Below are positions 1-11,255 of a DNA stretch of 64,000 nucleotides, in pieces. The notes beneath the pieces are model-generated. The model did not search any database. It was not told where the DNA came from and saw only the letters and a program-made list of their open reading frames with translations. Position numbers and translations under genes: made by a program. The stretch is from Allantophomopsis cytisporea (lineage: Eukaryota; Ascomycota; Leotiomycetes; Phacidiales; Phacidiaceae). Position 1 is the stretch's first letter, and each line of letters starts with the position of its first letter. The stretch is taken from assembly GCA_024752435.1 (NCBI GenBank), contig CP103025.1, positions 682,001-746,000 on the forward strand. The letters are read 5' to 3'.

Positions 1-131
1 AGTTTGCAAGAGCTTATACGGCAAGAAGCAGCGTAGAGAGATTGAAGTGGGAGGAGGAGGAGAACCACTTTGCTGGCGGAGCCGGCACCGAGCGTTCTGG
101 GAAAGGATCATGGGATAGATGGTTCGACTAA
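1..131 (+). CDS. C-terminal end of an upstream gene (partial, tentative)
   Basis: Reading from base 3, an open frame of 42 codons runs in from the left edge and stops at TAA 129-131. It ends in a charged stretch followed by Gly-Ser-Trp-Asp-Arg-Trp-Phe-Asp. The composition (Glu run, Gly-rich spacer, aromatic/acidic tail) looks like a protein C-terminus, whereas the other two frames give either an 11-codon end or an Arg-rich peptide. I do not recognise a family. The call rests only on frame and composition. Confidence 0.35.
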   Translation, partial: FARAYTARSSVERLKWEEEENHFAGGAGTERSGKGSWDRWFD

Positions 132-346
132 GTAGTGTCTTGGGAGATTTGCATGTGCACGGCGTTAGGATTTAGCACCAGTTATACCATAATATACGGT
201 TAAGTAAAGACTGTACATCAAAAATAAAAACAAATACTCGCGATGGATGTTGAATCCTCGAACCCCCTAACACTTCAATATTATGAAAACTCCTATCTCA
301 ATGTCAGATGTTGAAACCACTTATCCCACCCCCACTTGCAACACCT

Positions 347-1066
347 CTAGACGAGAATAGTATCACCGCCCATCTCGCCACTCATCTCCCGAGATGTGAC
401 GCTTTCTCTGGCATTTCCTTTTGCCAATTTTGTGTGCTTGATACTAGCAGCTTTATAACCGTCTGTTTCTCCGTCTTCCATGTATGTGTTTTCTCTTTCC
501 ATAATCAATTCCTCAATATGCCTGTTCAACCAGTATCCCTTCAACTGCGCAGCGCTCATATCTTTGGCGCCAGAAACGCGACCAAGGCAGCTCGTTGTGC
601 CGCACAGGCAATCAAACGCCTGGTCCATTGCCCATTCGGTGGAGGGATAGAAAAAAGTGAGTTCTTGGCCACTCTTCAGACCTGAAGGTCCCGCATAGAT
701 TGCAAGCTTAGACATATCGAATATCTATTCCTGGTGGTGCACCAGATTATGGTTAATTGCTTTTCCATAGTCATTGCTCTGAAACCTCTCTCATAAACCA
801 CTTACAAGACTTGGCTCACAGGAGTGGTTGATATATACAAGATCGGAGTTGAGGTTTAGATGTTGCTCTCGTCCCATTTGGACAGTGGCATATGTTGGCT
901 TTCCAGCTAGGGTACATGGAGGGAAGGTCATGTTGGCAAAGAGGCCATTTGGCGGAACGTCGATTCTTGAAAGGGATCTAGAGCTGAAATCGTCGACGTT
1001 GTATATTTCGACTTCTTGGATTTCGGGGTGAGATGGCTGGGTCCAGAAGGGACTGAGAGGTGCCAT
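347..1066 (-). CDS. Small stand-alone SET-domain protein
   Basis: Two exons (1066-806 and 724-347) joined across an 81-nt intron with a GTAAGT donor give 212 aa. The start is the MAPL methionine; sequence upstream in the same frame looks like UTR. The protein carries the SET signature NHSCEPS at residues 80-86, split from the rest by the intron. It also has ELTFFYP at 108-114, the position of the catalytic-tyrosine region in SET enzymes, and a post-SET cysteine cluster CLCGTTSC at 126-133. SET proteins transfer methyl groups from S-adenosylmethionine to lysine. The substrate here cannot be told, and there is no chromatin-reader or MYND domain. It is much shorter than histone methyltransferases. 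The closed frame across the intron restores the SET fold order, so the family call is firm. Confidence 0.8.
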
Positions 1067-2044
1067 TGTGTGGGAAATATGTGCGGATGCTATGTATATT
1101 TGTGGAAGACAACTTTTGCTATGATGCAGCAGGTAGGATATGTAGATATGTAAGTTAGATTGTGAGCATCTGAAAGCCACGATATTGAAAGCAGAAGTCT
1201 TGCGGAGAGGGATTTCCAAAGTTGAAAGACGAAGACGGTTGCGTCCTTTAGTACTTTCTATACGTAGACTCACACCTAGAGTGGTCCCGGAGCGGATACA
1301 TAATGGCTGGACTATTTTCTCCTACCTAGTACCTTTCAAATCACTTATTCCGTGCCTAGGAAGGTAGTTTCTCGCCATCCGTTCCAGATATGGGGATTCT
1401 AGATGACCGACTGAGGTGGAGGGGTAGTTGTGTAATGCGGTACGTACATGTGCCAGGTACCCGCCCAAACAGTTCGAGGGGCCCCGCACCGAGGTAAATA
1501 GAGTCGAGCCGCGCTGCACGCCACTCCGTTCGCCCTTTTTGTATATGTAAGACAAAAGTCCTGAAGAGCAAGGTACATAAGGTTCGTACCCATCAGGTAG
1601 TTTGTACATAATGACTAGACTACGCTCCGTTTCTACTCAAGCTCCTCATTACAATTGTTATTAGACCTTGATATGGGAGAGCCCCTCATCGAGAGCTTCC
1701 TCTGATAAATTCTTCTCCGTTCACCTAGCTAGTATTACACTTATATTTTGTTCAAACAATTGCACAAGAAGAGTGCTTACCTATGCTTGTTATCGGGAGG
1801 CGAAGTCAACAACTCAGTGTACAGCAGACTGGCTTATTGAGATCTGTGAGACGACTGAGACGCTTGTATGCAGTACTGAAACCAACACCGAGGTTTGCTT
1901 CAGACTCACAGCCGTAGTCACCGTTAACAGCGCAAGAAAGAAAAGTGATGCCTTATCTATGCTTGAAATCCTAACTATACAAGAAACTCATAATCAATCC
2001 TCGTACGGTAAACCACCAAAACGCCTAGGCCCCGCTTCGCTGAA
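1067..2044. other. Intergenic, no gene seen
   Basis: Region between the SET gene start and the 3' end of VTI1. Several open frames under 160 codons overlap here on both strands, but none shows a recognisable domain, consistent composition or paired splice signals. The frame that continues into 2141 on the plus strand is the antisense shadow of the VTI1 membrane anchor. Confidence 0.6.
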
Positions 2045-2833
2045 CTACCTGAATTTGCTGACAATAACTGCAATAATAAGCAAAATAAGAACCGTGATGA
2101 TGGCAACGGTTATAATCCGGTTTGTAGCCATCCTGGATTAAGTATCAGTATGTGCTTTGTTGGTCGGGAGTGGGGATTAAGAGGTGATTTACCTACGTGC
2201 CATCCCCCTCAACGTCTTGACACTGCGATCTACATAACCCTCGCTCTCCAATAACGTATCCCCAGTGTGTTGAATAACTTCTCTCTGGCGGTGCAAGTCT
2301 GCAAGAGTGCCAGCACCGATAGCTTCTGTCTCATTCGCAAGGCGCTGACTGTCCCGAAGTCTCTGGGTGCTTCTGTCCAAGCGATCTGTACCAGAGAGCA
2401 GTTGCTGGCGCTGCTCAAGTTGGACGTCATTTGGATTATCGGAGTAGCGTGCGCCAAAGAGAGCAGATCGATCATCCGCAAGAGAGCGCAGTTTCCGCTT
2501 GGAGATATCCACATCGGACTCGTGGTTTCTGAATCGTTGGTTGACCTTGGTACGAGTGGAGGAGGGGATGTTTTGCTTCTCCAAGCGCATCTGATCCAAC
2601 TATGGAGACACTCAGCATCCGACATGATAACACATTAAAAGGGTTTCACTTACCAACTCATTTGCTTCCTCGAGTGCACGCTCGGCTTGACTGATGGCAG
2701 CCTTTCGTGGCTCTCCCGATAAGTCGGGGATCTGATCGAGCTTCTGATTGAGATCGGCCTGAACAAGCTTCAACTCAGCCTCGTAGCTGCTAAACAGCTC
2801 AGAGCCAGCATCGGTATCGAGAGGGTTCGACAT
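2045..2833 (-). CDS. VTI1: Vesicle transport v-SNARE Vti1
   Basis: Three exons: 2833-2654, 2599-2193 and 2132-2045. Introns are 54 and 60 nt with GTAAGT/GTAAAT donors. The product is 224 aa. Vti1 is a Qb-SNARE that pairs with Golgi, endosomal and vacuolar syntaxins in membrane fusion. Residues 1-110 form the helical Vti1 N-terminal domain. A heptad-rich SNARE helix follows at about 128-190, with the central layer glutamine in RQREVIQ near residue 165. The third exon, too short to show as an ORF, encodes the C-terminal membrane anchor, a run of Ile/Val/Leu at about 200-220 ending SKFR. Phases close exactly (225 codons with stop). Length and tail-anchored layout match the family. SEC17, which recycles SNARE complexes, is 4.4 kb away. 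Confidence 0.93.
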
Positions 2834-3387
2834 GTTAGGTTGTTTGGGTATGGTATTTGCGATGATAAGAGTAGGTTCGAGGAGATCAATGAGGTTTCGC
2901 GGCTGCCTGCCCTTTCAATGTTTAAGGAAGGCTAAGGGAAGGGTGTTCAATATGCTGTATTTCGCAGAAGTGCATCAACCCACAGTTTTGATTGCAAGGT
3001 GTTTCAGTATGTCGCGCTGAGAATGTATTATTGTGCGTGGTGTTTGGGTTTGTGCGGATGGTTGTTCTGTACAGTTGTGGTTAATGTGGTGGGTGCGTCG
3101 TAAGGTAGATTGGCGGTAACGACAAAAGTACCTAAGAGTACCTTACCTTGACCTTAGAATTGAATAAGTGATGATGTTCGGGCAAATCAAAGTCAAGGTT
3201 CATGGCCTCTTGAGAACCCTGCACAACAAGCTGTTCCGCATTATTAATTCACTATTATTAAATTTCCAAATACATAGTATGAGATTTACCTTAATGTATA
3301 TTATTACTTAGTATTACCTATCTTTTGTATTGGTTTTTACATTATGCGAGGCTGACAATAACAAGGCTGGTAGTATTTATATTATTC

Positions 3388-3470
3388 CTACCTAAGGTAA
3401 GGTACTTCCTACCTAGGTACCTTACCTACCTACCTAACTATACCTAGGTAGGTTCGTAGGTAGGCCAAGT
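3388..3470. repeat. Cluster of TACCTAGGTA palindromes
   Basis: Repeated near-identical words (CCTACCTA, CTAGGTAC, GGTAGGT) occur in both orientations, giving overlapping short palindromes centred on CTAG. The same words recur elsewhere in gene-poor parts of this window (about 49615-49665, 51525-51570, 52370-52390). Confidence 0.7.
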
Positions 3471-4210
3471 ACCGTAGGCAAGGTACTTATGTTCCTTGGG
3501 ATTTGTACTTTAGGTAAAAGTGTAAGGTAGTGACTATGGTGGCTAGATGCCTATATCTTGTCAAGCATCGTATTGTTAGGTTCTTACCTACATACATAAG
3601 ATAGGTAGATTACAAGTAGTCCGTCTCGGAGAACAAGCATTTATATGTGTATACATATATAATATACCTTGATACTCTTTATTGAATATGTGTGTATGTA
3701 TATAGGATCCGATTCGATACAATATGCAACCGAAATGAAGTCGAAGTCGAAATCGAAGTCGAAGTAACGCTGGGATCCCCCTCTCAACAATGCATATTAG
3801 AGAAAATGCACTAAGGAATGTGGAGAAGCAATAGAGCACGGTCTAATCATGACATCGTTCAACACCCATGATTTATAGAGAATAACAATTCCATCTGGAT
3901 GTAGGTTAGGGATGGAACCCTCGACTCAATATTGTAACACAACACTCACTGCTCATATTCCTCCTTCCATCGTTTCTACTCACCTCGCAGCAACTATCCT
4001 GGTACCACCACCGCATTATCGTCCTATCACCCTTCGTTCAGCTAACTATCCACCCAGTTTACGCACTATCTCCAGCTTTGCCTTGAAAGCCACACAACAC
4101 CTCCACATCCGGCTTGGCAACAACACCTGAACATCTGCACACGTCCATACATTTGACTTCGGATTCGATACGCTCACAAAACTCCTCGATTCTTATCCAA
4201 TCTGAAGTAG

Positions 4211-4277
4211 AACAACAAAGAAAGGAAGAAAGGAAAAGGAAAAGGAAAAAAAAAAGTACGAAAAGAGAAAAGGAAAC
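4211..4277. repeat. Purine (A/G) tract
   Basis: Almost uninterrupted AAGG/AAAG sequence on the plus strand (CTTT on the minus). It lies upstream of the 4632 start and is low-complexity DNA; the promoter role is inference. Confidence 0.6.
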
Positions 4278-4631
4278 TTGAATTCCATCATCCTGCTTTA
4301 ACAAGCACATAGGTAACTCTGCAACAGCTTTGTGTGAACTAGGCCAGCTTTGACAAGCTGCTACTGCTGCTACCGTTGCTCACCTCACACTCCCACTCCC
4401 ACACCCAAATCGCAGTATTACGTCGTTACGAATTACACGCCTATCTCCCATATATACATCCACTTAACACACAGAAATCATGGGAGCACAGAGTCATCCT
4501 TCTTCCGACTCCGCTCTTGCACATGTCTCCCCCGCCAAATCTAACCTGTAATGACATATCCTCTCTTCTCAACTCATCCCTCTTCTCTTTTATCCATAAT
4601 TCTGTAAGAATATCTCCCTGACTCTGAAATA

Positions 4632-6276
4632 ATGGCTAGGAAGAAAGTGGCAATCATTGGCAGTGGCTCTGCAGGCATAGGTGCTCTCTGGGCCCTTAAT
4701 CGCACACACCATGATGTTTATCTCTACGAGGCAGCTAATCGTCTCGGCGGTCATACAAATACCGTCGAATATATCCATGGCAAACACAGAACGCATGTTG
4801 ATACAGGTTTTATTGTTCTCAATACTGCTACTTATCGTATGTGTTGTGGTCGAGCCCAAGTGTGTGCCATCATCTTCTGACCATCTATAGCCAATTTTAT
4901 TGCCTTTTTAAAATCCATAGATGTCCCTACTGTCCCTACTGAGATGACCTTTGGTGTCTCTCGCGATCAAGGATCTTTCGAATGGGCTGGTACATCTCTC
5001 TCTGCTGTTTTTGCTCAACGAAGGAATATCTTTTCCCCCCGGATGTGGCGTATGGTTTTCGATATTATCAGGTTCAATCAATTTGCGCTGGACCTCTTGA
5101 AGGACGAGGAGAAGAACGATGTTTATACCAATGGCGGTGGCTTGCACCATGAAGAAACACAAGAGAGTATCGGGCAATATCTTGATCGAGAAGGTTATTC
5201 ACAGGCTTTCCGTGACGACTATCTAATTCCCATGACCGCTGCTGTGTGGAGTACAAGTCCCGACAAATGTTCCCTAGAGTTTCCAGCAGTCACACTGGTT
5301 CGATTTATGTAGGGTTCCAGTATCATTCAACACTGATATACATTTCATGCTGACGACTTCTAGGTGGAACCATCATCTCTTGACCACAGTGAGCGCTCGC
5401 CCACAATGGCTTACCTTGAAATATGGTGCCAAATCCTATATTGATGCGGTGATGAAAGGCTTTCCACCCAATCACGTTTTCCTGAACAGCCCCATCAAAT
5501 CTGTCACAAACGAACCTGATGGACGTGTTCGTCTTCATAAGTCTAATGGATCTTCAGAGATATATGATCATGTCATAATTGCTACTCATGGGGACGAGGC
5601 ACTTGAGATCATCGACCCGTTAGCATCATCAGTTGAGAGGAAAATCCTCGGTGGTTTCCAGACATCCCACAACACTGCCATTTTGCACTCGGATCTGTCT
5701 CTAATGCCGAAAAGGCGTGTAGCCTGGTCAGCCTGGAATTATATTACTGAGACCTCTTCGACTGGCTCAAACGTGGACCAGGTGTGTCTGACTTACAACA
5801 TGAATATCCTTCAACATATTCCCACGGAGGCATTTGGTGACGTACTGGTCACATTGAATCCGCTGCAGCTGCCACCGCCTGAGAAGGTACAAGGCCGTTA
5901 TACCTACTCCCATCCTCTTTACAATGCGACCTCCATCCGTTCCCAGTCGTTGCTTTTACAGATACAAAATACCCGAGGTATCTCCTATTGTGGTGCGTGG
6001 ACAAAGTATGGCTTCCATGAGGATGGTTTCAGCAGTGGTATCAAGGTGGCCCAGGATCATCTTGGTGCAAAGCTGCCATTCAAATTCCGGGATAGCACAT
6101 TCAGCCGGGGTAGAAGACCTGTTTTAGGGGCCGCAGATTTGATATTGAGAGTCTTTGTCTTGTTCATACAAATGCTAATTGTAGCTGGTCAAGCACTTGG
6201 GAATGTTGCTGGAGGCGTAGTTGCGCGTGGTGTCAGGATAACAGAGCGACCAGTGCAGAAGAGGAAAGTAATGTAA
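4632..6276 (+). CDS. FAD/NAD-binding amine-oxidase-like flavoprotein
   Basis: Three exons (4632-4836, 4891-5308, 5364-6276) join with closed phases to 511 aa. The N-terminus has the dinucleotide-binding beta-alpha-beta motif IIGSGSAGIG (residues 8-17), followed at about 33-45 by the second flavin motif EAANRLGGHTNTV. This matches the predicted NAD/FAD-binding family (COG2907) related to flavin amine oxidases and often found in lipid-modification contexts. A C-terminal motif SYCGAWTKYGFHEDGFSSG is the family's FAD-contact region. A hydrophobic segment near the C-terminus (about 465-495) could anchor it to a membrane, followed by a basic tail. Substrate is unknown. Two short introns (54 and 55 nt) interrupt conserved regions, which supports the model. 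Confidence 0.88.
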
Positions 6277-6479
6277 CATTTTATGTGCGTCTTTTGAGAG
6301 TTCAATAATATGTAGCAACCAAATTTCCATCGGAGGTTTTATAGCACATTAAATCATGATTCCAAAATCTATATATTGACTTCGCTAATATACTGGCCAT
6401 AGCGGCAATAAGCAAAAAACATCAATCCGCCAAACGCCTAAACAGTGTCGACCATAATTGGAAACTCTATACAGTTCCT

Positions 6480-7531
6480 TTAAGAGAAATCCTCTCCCTT
6501 CTCTTCGATAGCATTCTTGACTCTCAACAAGATGGTAGTCTTCCACTTATCCAACTTGCTTAATTGATCGAATTGGAACAGCTTATCTGCAAAAACTTCT
6601 TGTTCTCCTTCTTCCACGGCATTCGCCAAGTCTACTATCAGTGCATGTTCTCTCGTGCTAGCGAATGTTGGATCCATGTCGCGATACTTCTCAAGAGCCC
6701 TGTTTGTAGCCACAAGATCGCCGACTGCAAGGAGACAGATGCCAGACTTGAGGAAATAGTCCTTTACAGACCACTTCATCAGATTGTTGGATACTGAAGA
6801 AGTTGCTACCTTCTCGAAATGGTTGATAGCTGCGTAATAGTCGCCCTCAAGGGCGGCAAGATCTGCGACCTTCAGGTAGAGCTTGTTTGCCAATCTGTGT
6901 AAACGCATCAGCCATGAGTGCAGTAATATATCTTGGGCATAACTAGCTTACGCTTCGGCATTGTCACCCTCGAACCAACTAGCAGCGATCTCATAACTCT
7001 CCATAGCTCTCTTCTGATCACCGATTTCAAGTTCATAAACTTCAGCCAGGTTCTGCTTATGAGTGGCTGCTCTTCTGAAATTTCCCTTCGATGTGTAGTG
7101 GTTGATCGCGATATCTAATACTCGTGCCGCATCTTCGGGGTCGGTCTTGCGGTAGGCCTTGAAGGCTTCCGTCATAGTATTCGCTGCATCATCCGGTTCG
7201 TTCAGTTTATTTGTCTGGATATCCGCGGCCTTCTCAAAGGCAATTCCAGCTTCCTTGCCTGAGTGGAGGCCATTAGTCTACTTCACACGGCTCCCAAAGA
7301 GGTATTGAAGCTAGCTACCTTGCTTTTGCATGCGGAAAGCATTCGCAGCTTGGGTGTATAGTTCTACGGCATTTTCCCACTTCTCAGATCGTCCACCAAA
7401 CAGACTGAACCCCGAGCCGGCGCTGCTGGCAGCTTTGTCTGCCTTTCACATATGTCAGTCGGGCTGTTGCGGGATGTGGAGGAGCAATAGGCGCTCACCT
7501 TCTGCAGAAGTGCACGAGGATCTTGTGCCAT
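6480..7531 (-). CDS. SEC17: Alpha-SNAP, vesicular-fusion protein Sec17
   Basis: Four exons: 7531-7499, 7442-7319, 7258-6952 and 6894-6480. Every phase closes, giving 292 aa, the usual length of yeast Sec17. The first exon has only 11 codons (MAQDPRALLQK) and is missed by ORF scanning. Alpha-SNAP binds assembled SNARE bundles and recruits the Sec18/NSF ATPase to take them apart. The protein is all helical with TPR-like repeats. Typical features are FGGRSEKWE near residue 25, the repeat around TDPEDAARVLDIAINHY, and a C-terminal leucine-rich region ending in acidic KGEDFS. Introns are 56-60 nt. Confidence 0.95.
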
Positions 7532-7874
7532 AGCGAGAGCTTTGTATATAATTCGAGGAAGTAGGTGTTGAATGAAGGGTCCGATATGAAATCACTCGTG
7601 GTTTGTTGTTGTTGGACAAAGACAACATGTGTTAATGTTCCAGGGTCGTAGGTCCGCCGTATCTCGACTCTGACGCGGTGTCGCCTGCACAATGGTTTTA
7701 GCGTCGTCGAACGCATGCAGTTGTAGCTTCATCGAAACACAGAACCCATTGGCTAAAACATCTTTGTTTCAACTCGAGGCGAGTTTAAGTACAACAGCCT
7801 CAATACGGCACTGTTACAATAGTAAACATATACACGTATAGTTTATAGAAAGCTTCAGCTCTTCGGACAGAGCC

Positions 7875-8472
7875 ATGGGACCTAAAATGCCAAGATGCGG
7901 ACGCAGCTGTACAAGGCTTGGAAAATCAACATTCGTCTTGAGAGCGATTTCCCAACGACACCCAATACGAAAGTCCAGTATATTCGCGGCCCATAGAAAG
8001 GTCACAACCGGTCGATGTCAAGGTCCTTCTTTCGAAGCCAACATGGTCTGTAAGATCTTTGCTACCCACTTCCGACTCTGTAAATACAGAAGTTACTTCA
8101 GAAAAGCTACATCACCTTCTGCGGCTTTCAGCTTTACCACTCCCGAAGAGCTCCCAAGAAGAAGCTGAAATGATTAAGACGTTACACTGTCAACTACACT
8201 TCGTCAAGGAAATTCAAAAAGTCGATACTGAGGGCGTAGAGCCGTTAGTCGCTATTAGAGATGAGACGGATGAGGCTCGAGAAGAGAATACAATTGGCTT
8301 GCAGTCATTGAAGGAAGCGTTGGCTAACGAGGAGACGAAGGGTCGTAACCAAAGGCCTCGAAGAAAGAGGGACTTGAAAATCGACACTGAGGGGGTGGAA
8401 GATTGGGATGTTCTAAGCACAGCCAGGAAGACTGTAGGGAAACACTTCGTTGTGGACAGCAGCAAAGAGTGA
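7875..8472 (+). CDS. Mitochondrial glutamyl-tRNA(Gln) amidotransferase subunit C-like protein
   Basis: Proposed exons 7875-7908 and 7979-8472 give 175 aa. The core (SEKLHHLLRLSALPLP, LHFVKEIQKVDTEGVEPL) matches the fungal GatC/Gta3 family. This small subunit stabilises the GatA-GatB amidotransferase that converts Glu-tRNA(Gln) to Gln-tRNA(Gln) in mitochondria. The main frame is open from 7942, just after a stop at 7939-7941, and has no ATG at its beginning. A 70-nt intron (GTACAA donor at 7909, CAG acceptor at 7978) joins a short upstream exon starting at 7875. It gives an Arg/Lys-rich, mitochondrial-targeting-like N-terminus and closes the phase. The family call is solid; the 5' exon is the uncertain part. 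Confidence 0.75.
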
Positions 8473-8814
8473 GATTCCTAGGCACAGTTACCACTCATCA
8501 GTAACAAACCACCAACTTGAAAGGCCGGGAAAGACCTGGAGGATCCATCCCAAGGGGTGATGGAAAGGATTAACAAGAGAATTGTGCAGTACGAAGCCAC
8601 GAGAAGATTTCGGAATCTGGACTTTTAGTGGCGAGGCTGAGGTCATGCGACATCCAAAACCACAACATATCTAGGCTCCAAACAATAACACTTCACGAGT
8701 TTCTTGCCATATGTTACCCAAATACTTTCCAGCTCCTCAAATAAGCCACTTCGCCCTACAAGACATCTAAGCAACAGTGGATTATATTCGAAACTACCCT
8801 ACACTGCCTACGCC

Positions 8815-9393
8815 ATGTTCACGCCAAATTTCATACCACTCATCAGAGAACCACTGCATAGATTTCTGATGACCACAACGATACACTATCGCAGTCTACC
8901 GTTATCTCCTTGTCTCAGAATGGCTGTAAGACCGACACTGAATGGCGCCATCATCTCAAGCTCTGTGGAGGCAGCTACTTTTCCTAACCGATATTTTCGC
9001 TCTTGTCCTATCAACTACAAAATCAAGAATCTTGCTGTCAAGATTTCTGAGGGCCTGCAGAAGATCCAGGACAGCCCAAGCCTTCTCCTTTCCAAATCCG
9101 CAACAACAGTTGCAGCAAGAGAGCGACCCATACATTACTCGACGTATGTAACGCCGGAGGTTTTGGTATTTGATCTGAACAACGTACCAGCTGGTGTTCG
9201 ATGTCAGGAATGGATAGAGAATGTTCTGACTGGAAATCGTGTGTCAGAAGACAGAGCCATAGACATAGCGTCCAAATGGTCAGGGCCAGGCATTGAGCTT
9301 GTCGAGGCTGATTATGAGAGCTTGATGGCAATATTTGGGGAAGAATATATAGCTGCCATTATACATACGGCAAAATCGGACTTCTATAACTAA
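8815..9393 (+). CDS. Uncharacterised protein, possible
   Basis: An intronless frame of 192 codons runs from the ATG at 8815; the frame stays open upstream to about 8704 without an ATG. The C-terminal half has balanced, globular-looking composition (VTPEVLVFDLNNVPAG, WIENVLTGNRVSEDRAI, IFGEEYIAAIIHTA). The N-terminal half is basic and Ser/Pro-rich, compatible with a mitochondrial leader. No family is recognised. It sits between the GatC-like gene and UTP7 with its own spacing. A later methionine at about 8920 could be the true start. Confidence 0.45.
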   Translation: MFTPNFIPLIREPLHRFLMTTTIHYRSLPLSPCLRMAVRPTLNGAIISSSVEAATFPNRYFRSCPINYKIKNLAVKISEGLQKIQDSPSLLLSKSATTVAARERPIHYSTYVTPEVLVFDLNNVPAGVRCQEWIENVLTGNRVSEDRAIDIASKWSGPGIELVEADYESLMAIFGEEYIAAIIHTAKSDFYN

Positions 9394-9532
9394 AGCTTTT
9401 GCGCATTGAGTTTTGGTGTTTTGAATCTTGATTTGTTTATCATGCATATCGATAAGTATCGTCGCCCAGACCGTAACGCCTCGCAATGCCCAAACCCTTT
9501 TACAAAATGACAAAGAGTAACGATCACGAGCT

Positions 9533-11255
9533 TCAGTTGCCCTTCTTAGCAAATCTACCCAAGGCTGGGCCAAGTTCCGTTTCTGAAGCCTTCAGTTTCT
9601 CCTTATTCCTAAGTCCCTGTTGCTTTCTCAGTTCCTCAATCTTCAATCTTCTCTCATCAACAATATTCCTGCTACCCTTCTTTCTCAAGTATTTTCTCAG
9701 ACTGCTATTCTTACCCCTACCGCGATTCTTGATATCAGCGATTGGGTCAACGGGCTTCTTGTCAAGATCCTGTTCCTTCTTTCGTTGCTCAGCAGACAGA
9801 AGATCGAGGTTACCAATGTAATCGGGGTTCAGTGAAATCATCTCTGGCTGAAGCTTGTTGAGAAGGGACTTGACTTCGGCCTCTTGTCGCTGTTTCGTGT
9901 TCTCGTACGGGTTCAATTCCAAAGCGTCGAAGTTAGCCTCTCCAGCTCCTGGTACAAGGATAGAAGAGAATCCTGCATCGTGAGATACTCCAAGCACGTC
10001 CTCAAATGGACACCACTTGACTCGTTCGATACGTTTGCCTTCTCCACCCCATGCCATATACGGACTCTGCATTTTCTCTTGCTCAAGGCTGTGCTTGGAG
10101 AATAGGCCACGCCATATGGAGGTCTGCGTACCCCAACCAACAGCTGTCAGACCAGTATCTGAGATTGATATGGACGAAGCAGGCTGTCTAGTAAAGTAGC
10201 TGTTGACTTCCTTGAACATACGAATATCCCATACGGACATCTTCATATCCTGGCCTGCTGAGACCATATATCTTCCCTCACGATCCACAGCTAGAGAGCG
10301 GACTGGTCCACGATGTGCCTGGAGCTTCACGAGTGGTGTCGTGGAATTGGGAGACCATAAGGTTACGGTTCCATTCTGGTGACCCATGTGAAGAATAGCG
10401 TTTTGTGGATTTTTAGTAAGTGATGTGGGTGAGCCGAGCTTTGTAGGAAGTTCGATGACCATTTGGCCAGTCGATGTGTCTTGGTATTTAAGATAGCCGG
10501 CATTTCCCTATCAAAAAAAATTAGCTCCTCATTTGGTGATTGTATATTCTTAGACTTACAACTGTTGCCAGAAGATAGTGATATGGCAAGAACTCCATAT
10601 TTGTAACCTCAATGTGCTTCTTTAAGCAATGCAACTCGACACCGGCTCGATCGTAGATGTAAACGTATTTCTTCTGCGCAACGGCAAAGTACTGGTTGTT
10701 GTGTAACCATGTTGCATCTCTGATGGTCTCGCCAAGTTGTAATTCACACCCCAACTTTCCATCTCTCCATTCCATAGTCGCAACATGACCTTTCCTGCCG
10801 GCGAGCAGAAGCTCTCTGCCATTTCTCGTGTAGTCGCACACGTATGGTCCTAAGGCGTCTAATTTGAGTTCGAATCCTTTTTTCGCAGTCTCTATCGCCA
10901 CATCTTGACGAATTTCGTCTTGTCGGACCTTGTATGTTCTCTCCAATTCATGCTCTGGTTCCAAGAAGCCGCTTGTGTTCTCAAGAAGAATCTCAGCATC
11001 CTTAGCCTTCAGTGTCGCATCGCGATACTTGGTTTCAAGTGCTTTGAGATTCCCACGCAACTTTTTGTCCTTAATTCCGTTCAAGGGGATTTTTCTTCCG
11101 CGCCCATAGGCTCTCTGCGCCTCCTTCCGCCGTCGCTGTTCTTCTTGACTTGTCGTGGTAGTAGCAAGCTCGGTGCGAGCGCGTTTTATTGAGACAGCAC
11201 CATTGAAATGGTCATTGGTAGCAGATGCATCCCGACGATCTATGATATCAGTCAT
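9533..11255 (-). CDS. UTP7: U3 snoRNP-associated WD40 protein Utp7
   Basis: Two exons (11255-10560 and 10507-9533) separated by a 52-nt intron give 556 aa. Utp7 (human WDR46/BING4) is part of the SSU processome that cleaves pre-18S rRNA in the nucleolus. The basic N-terminus (RRRKEAQRAYGRGRKIP, about 40-57) is followed by WD-type repeats from about 130 to 400, with VWDIRMFKEV near the centre. Then comes the BING4 C-terminal region (GVGEANFDALE-like GAGEANFDALELNPYEN). The Lys/Arg-rich end includes DIKNRGRGKNSSLRKYLRKK, typical of the family. It diverges from TSR1, another small-subunit biogenesis gene, with 315 bp between start codons. Confidence 0.94.

Larger units (their letters stand above)
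2834..4631. other. Intergenic with TACCTA-rich palindromic block and purine tract
   Basis: About 1.8 kb without a supported gene between divergent VTI1 and the FAD oxidoreductase. It contains a dense cluster of CCTACCTAGGTACC-like words at 3388-3470, TATA/TACATA-type sequence at 3640-3700, a purine-only tract around 4211-4277, and pyrimidine-rich sequence just before the next start codon, which is common in fungal promoters. Confidence 0.6.

Noticed and set aside
1322..1609. Overlapping minus-strand frames up to 95 codons
   Set aside because: All three phases are open over the same bases, with no domain, no start context and no codon bias; chance frames.
1668..2141. 157-codon plus-strand frame
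   Set aside because: Its end is the antisense of the VTI1 membrane-anchor exon and the rest has no protein-like pattern.
9900..9925. GGGTTCAATTCC, a tRNA B-box look-alike
   Set aside because: It is inside UTP7 coding sequence and no cloverleaf arms or A-box fit around it. A scan for similar words found no convincing tRNA in the window.
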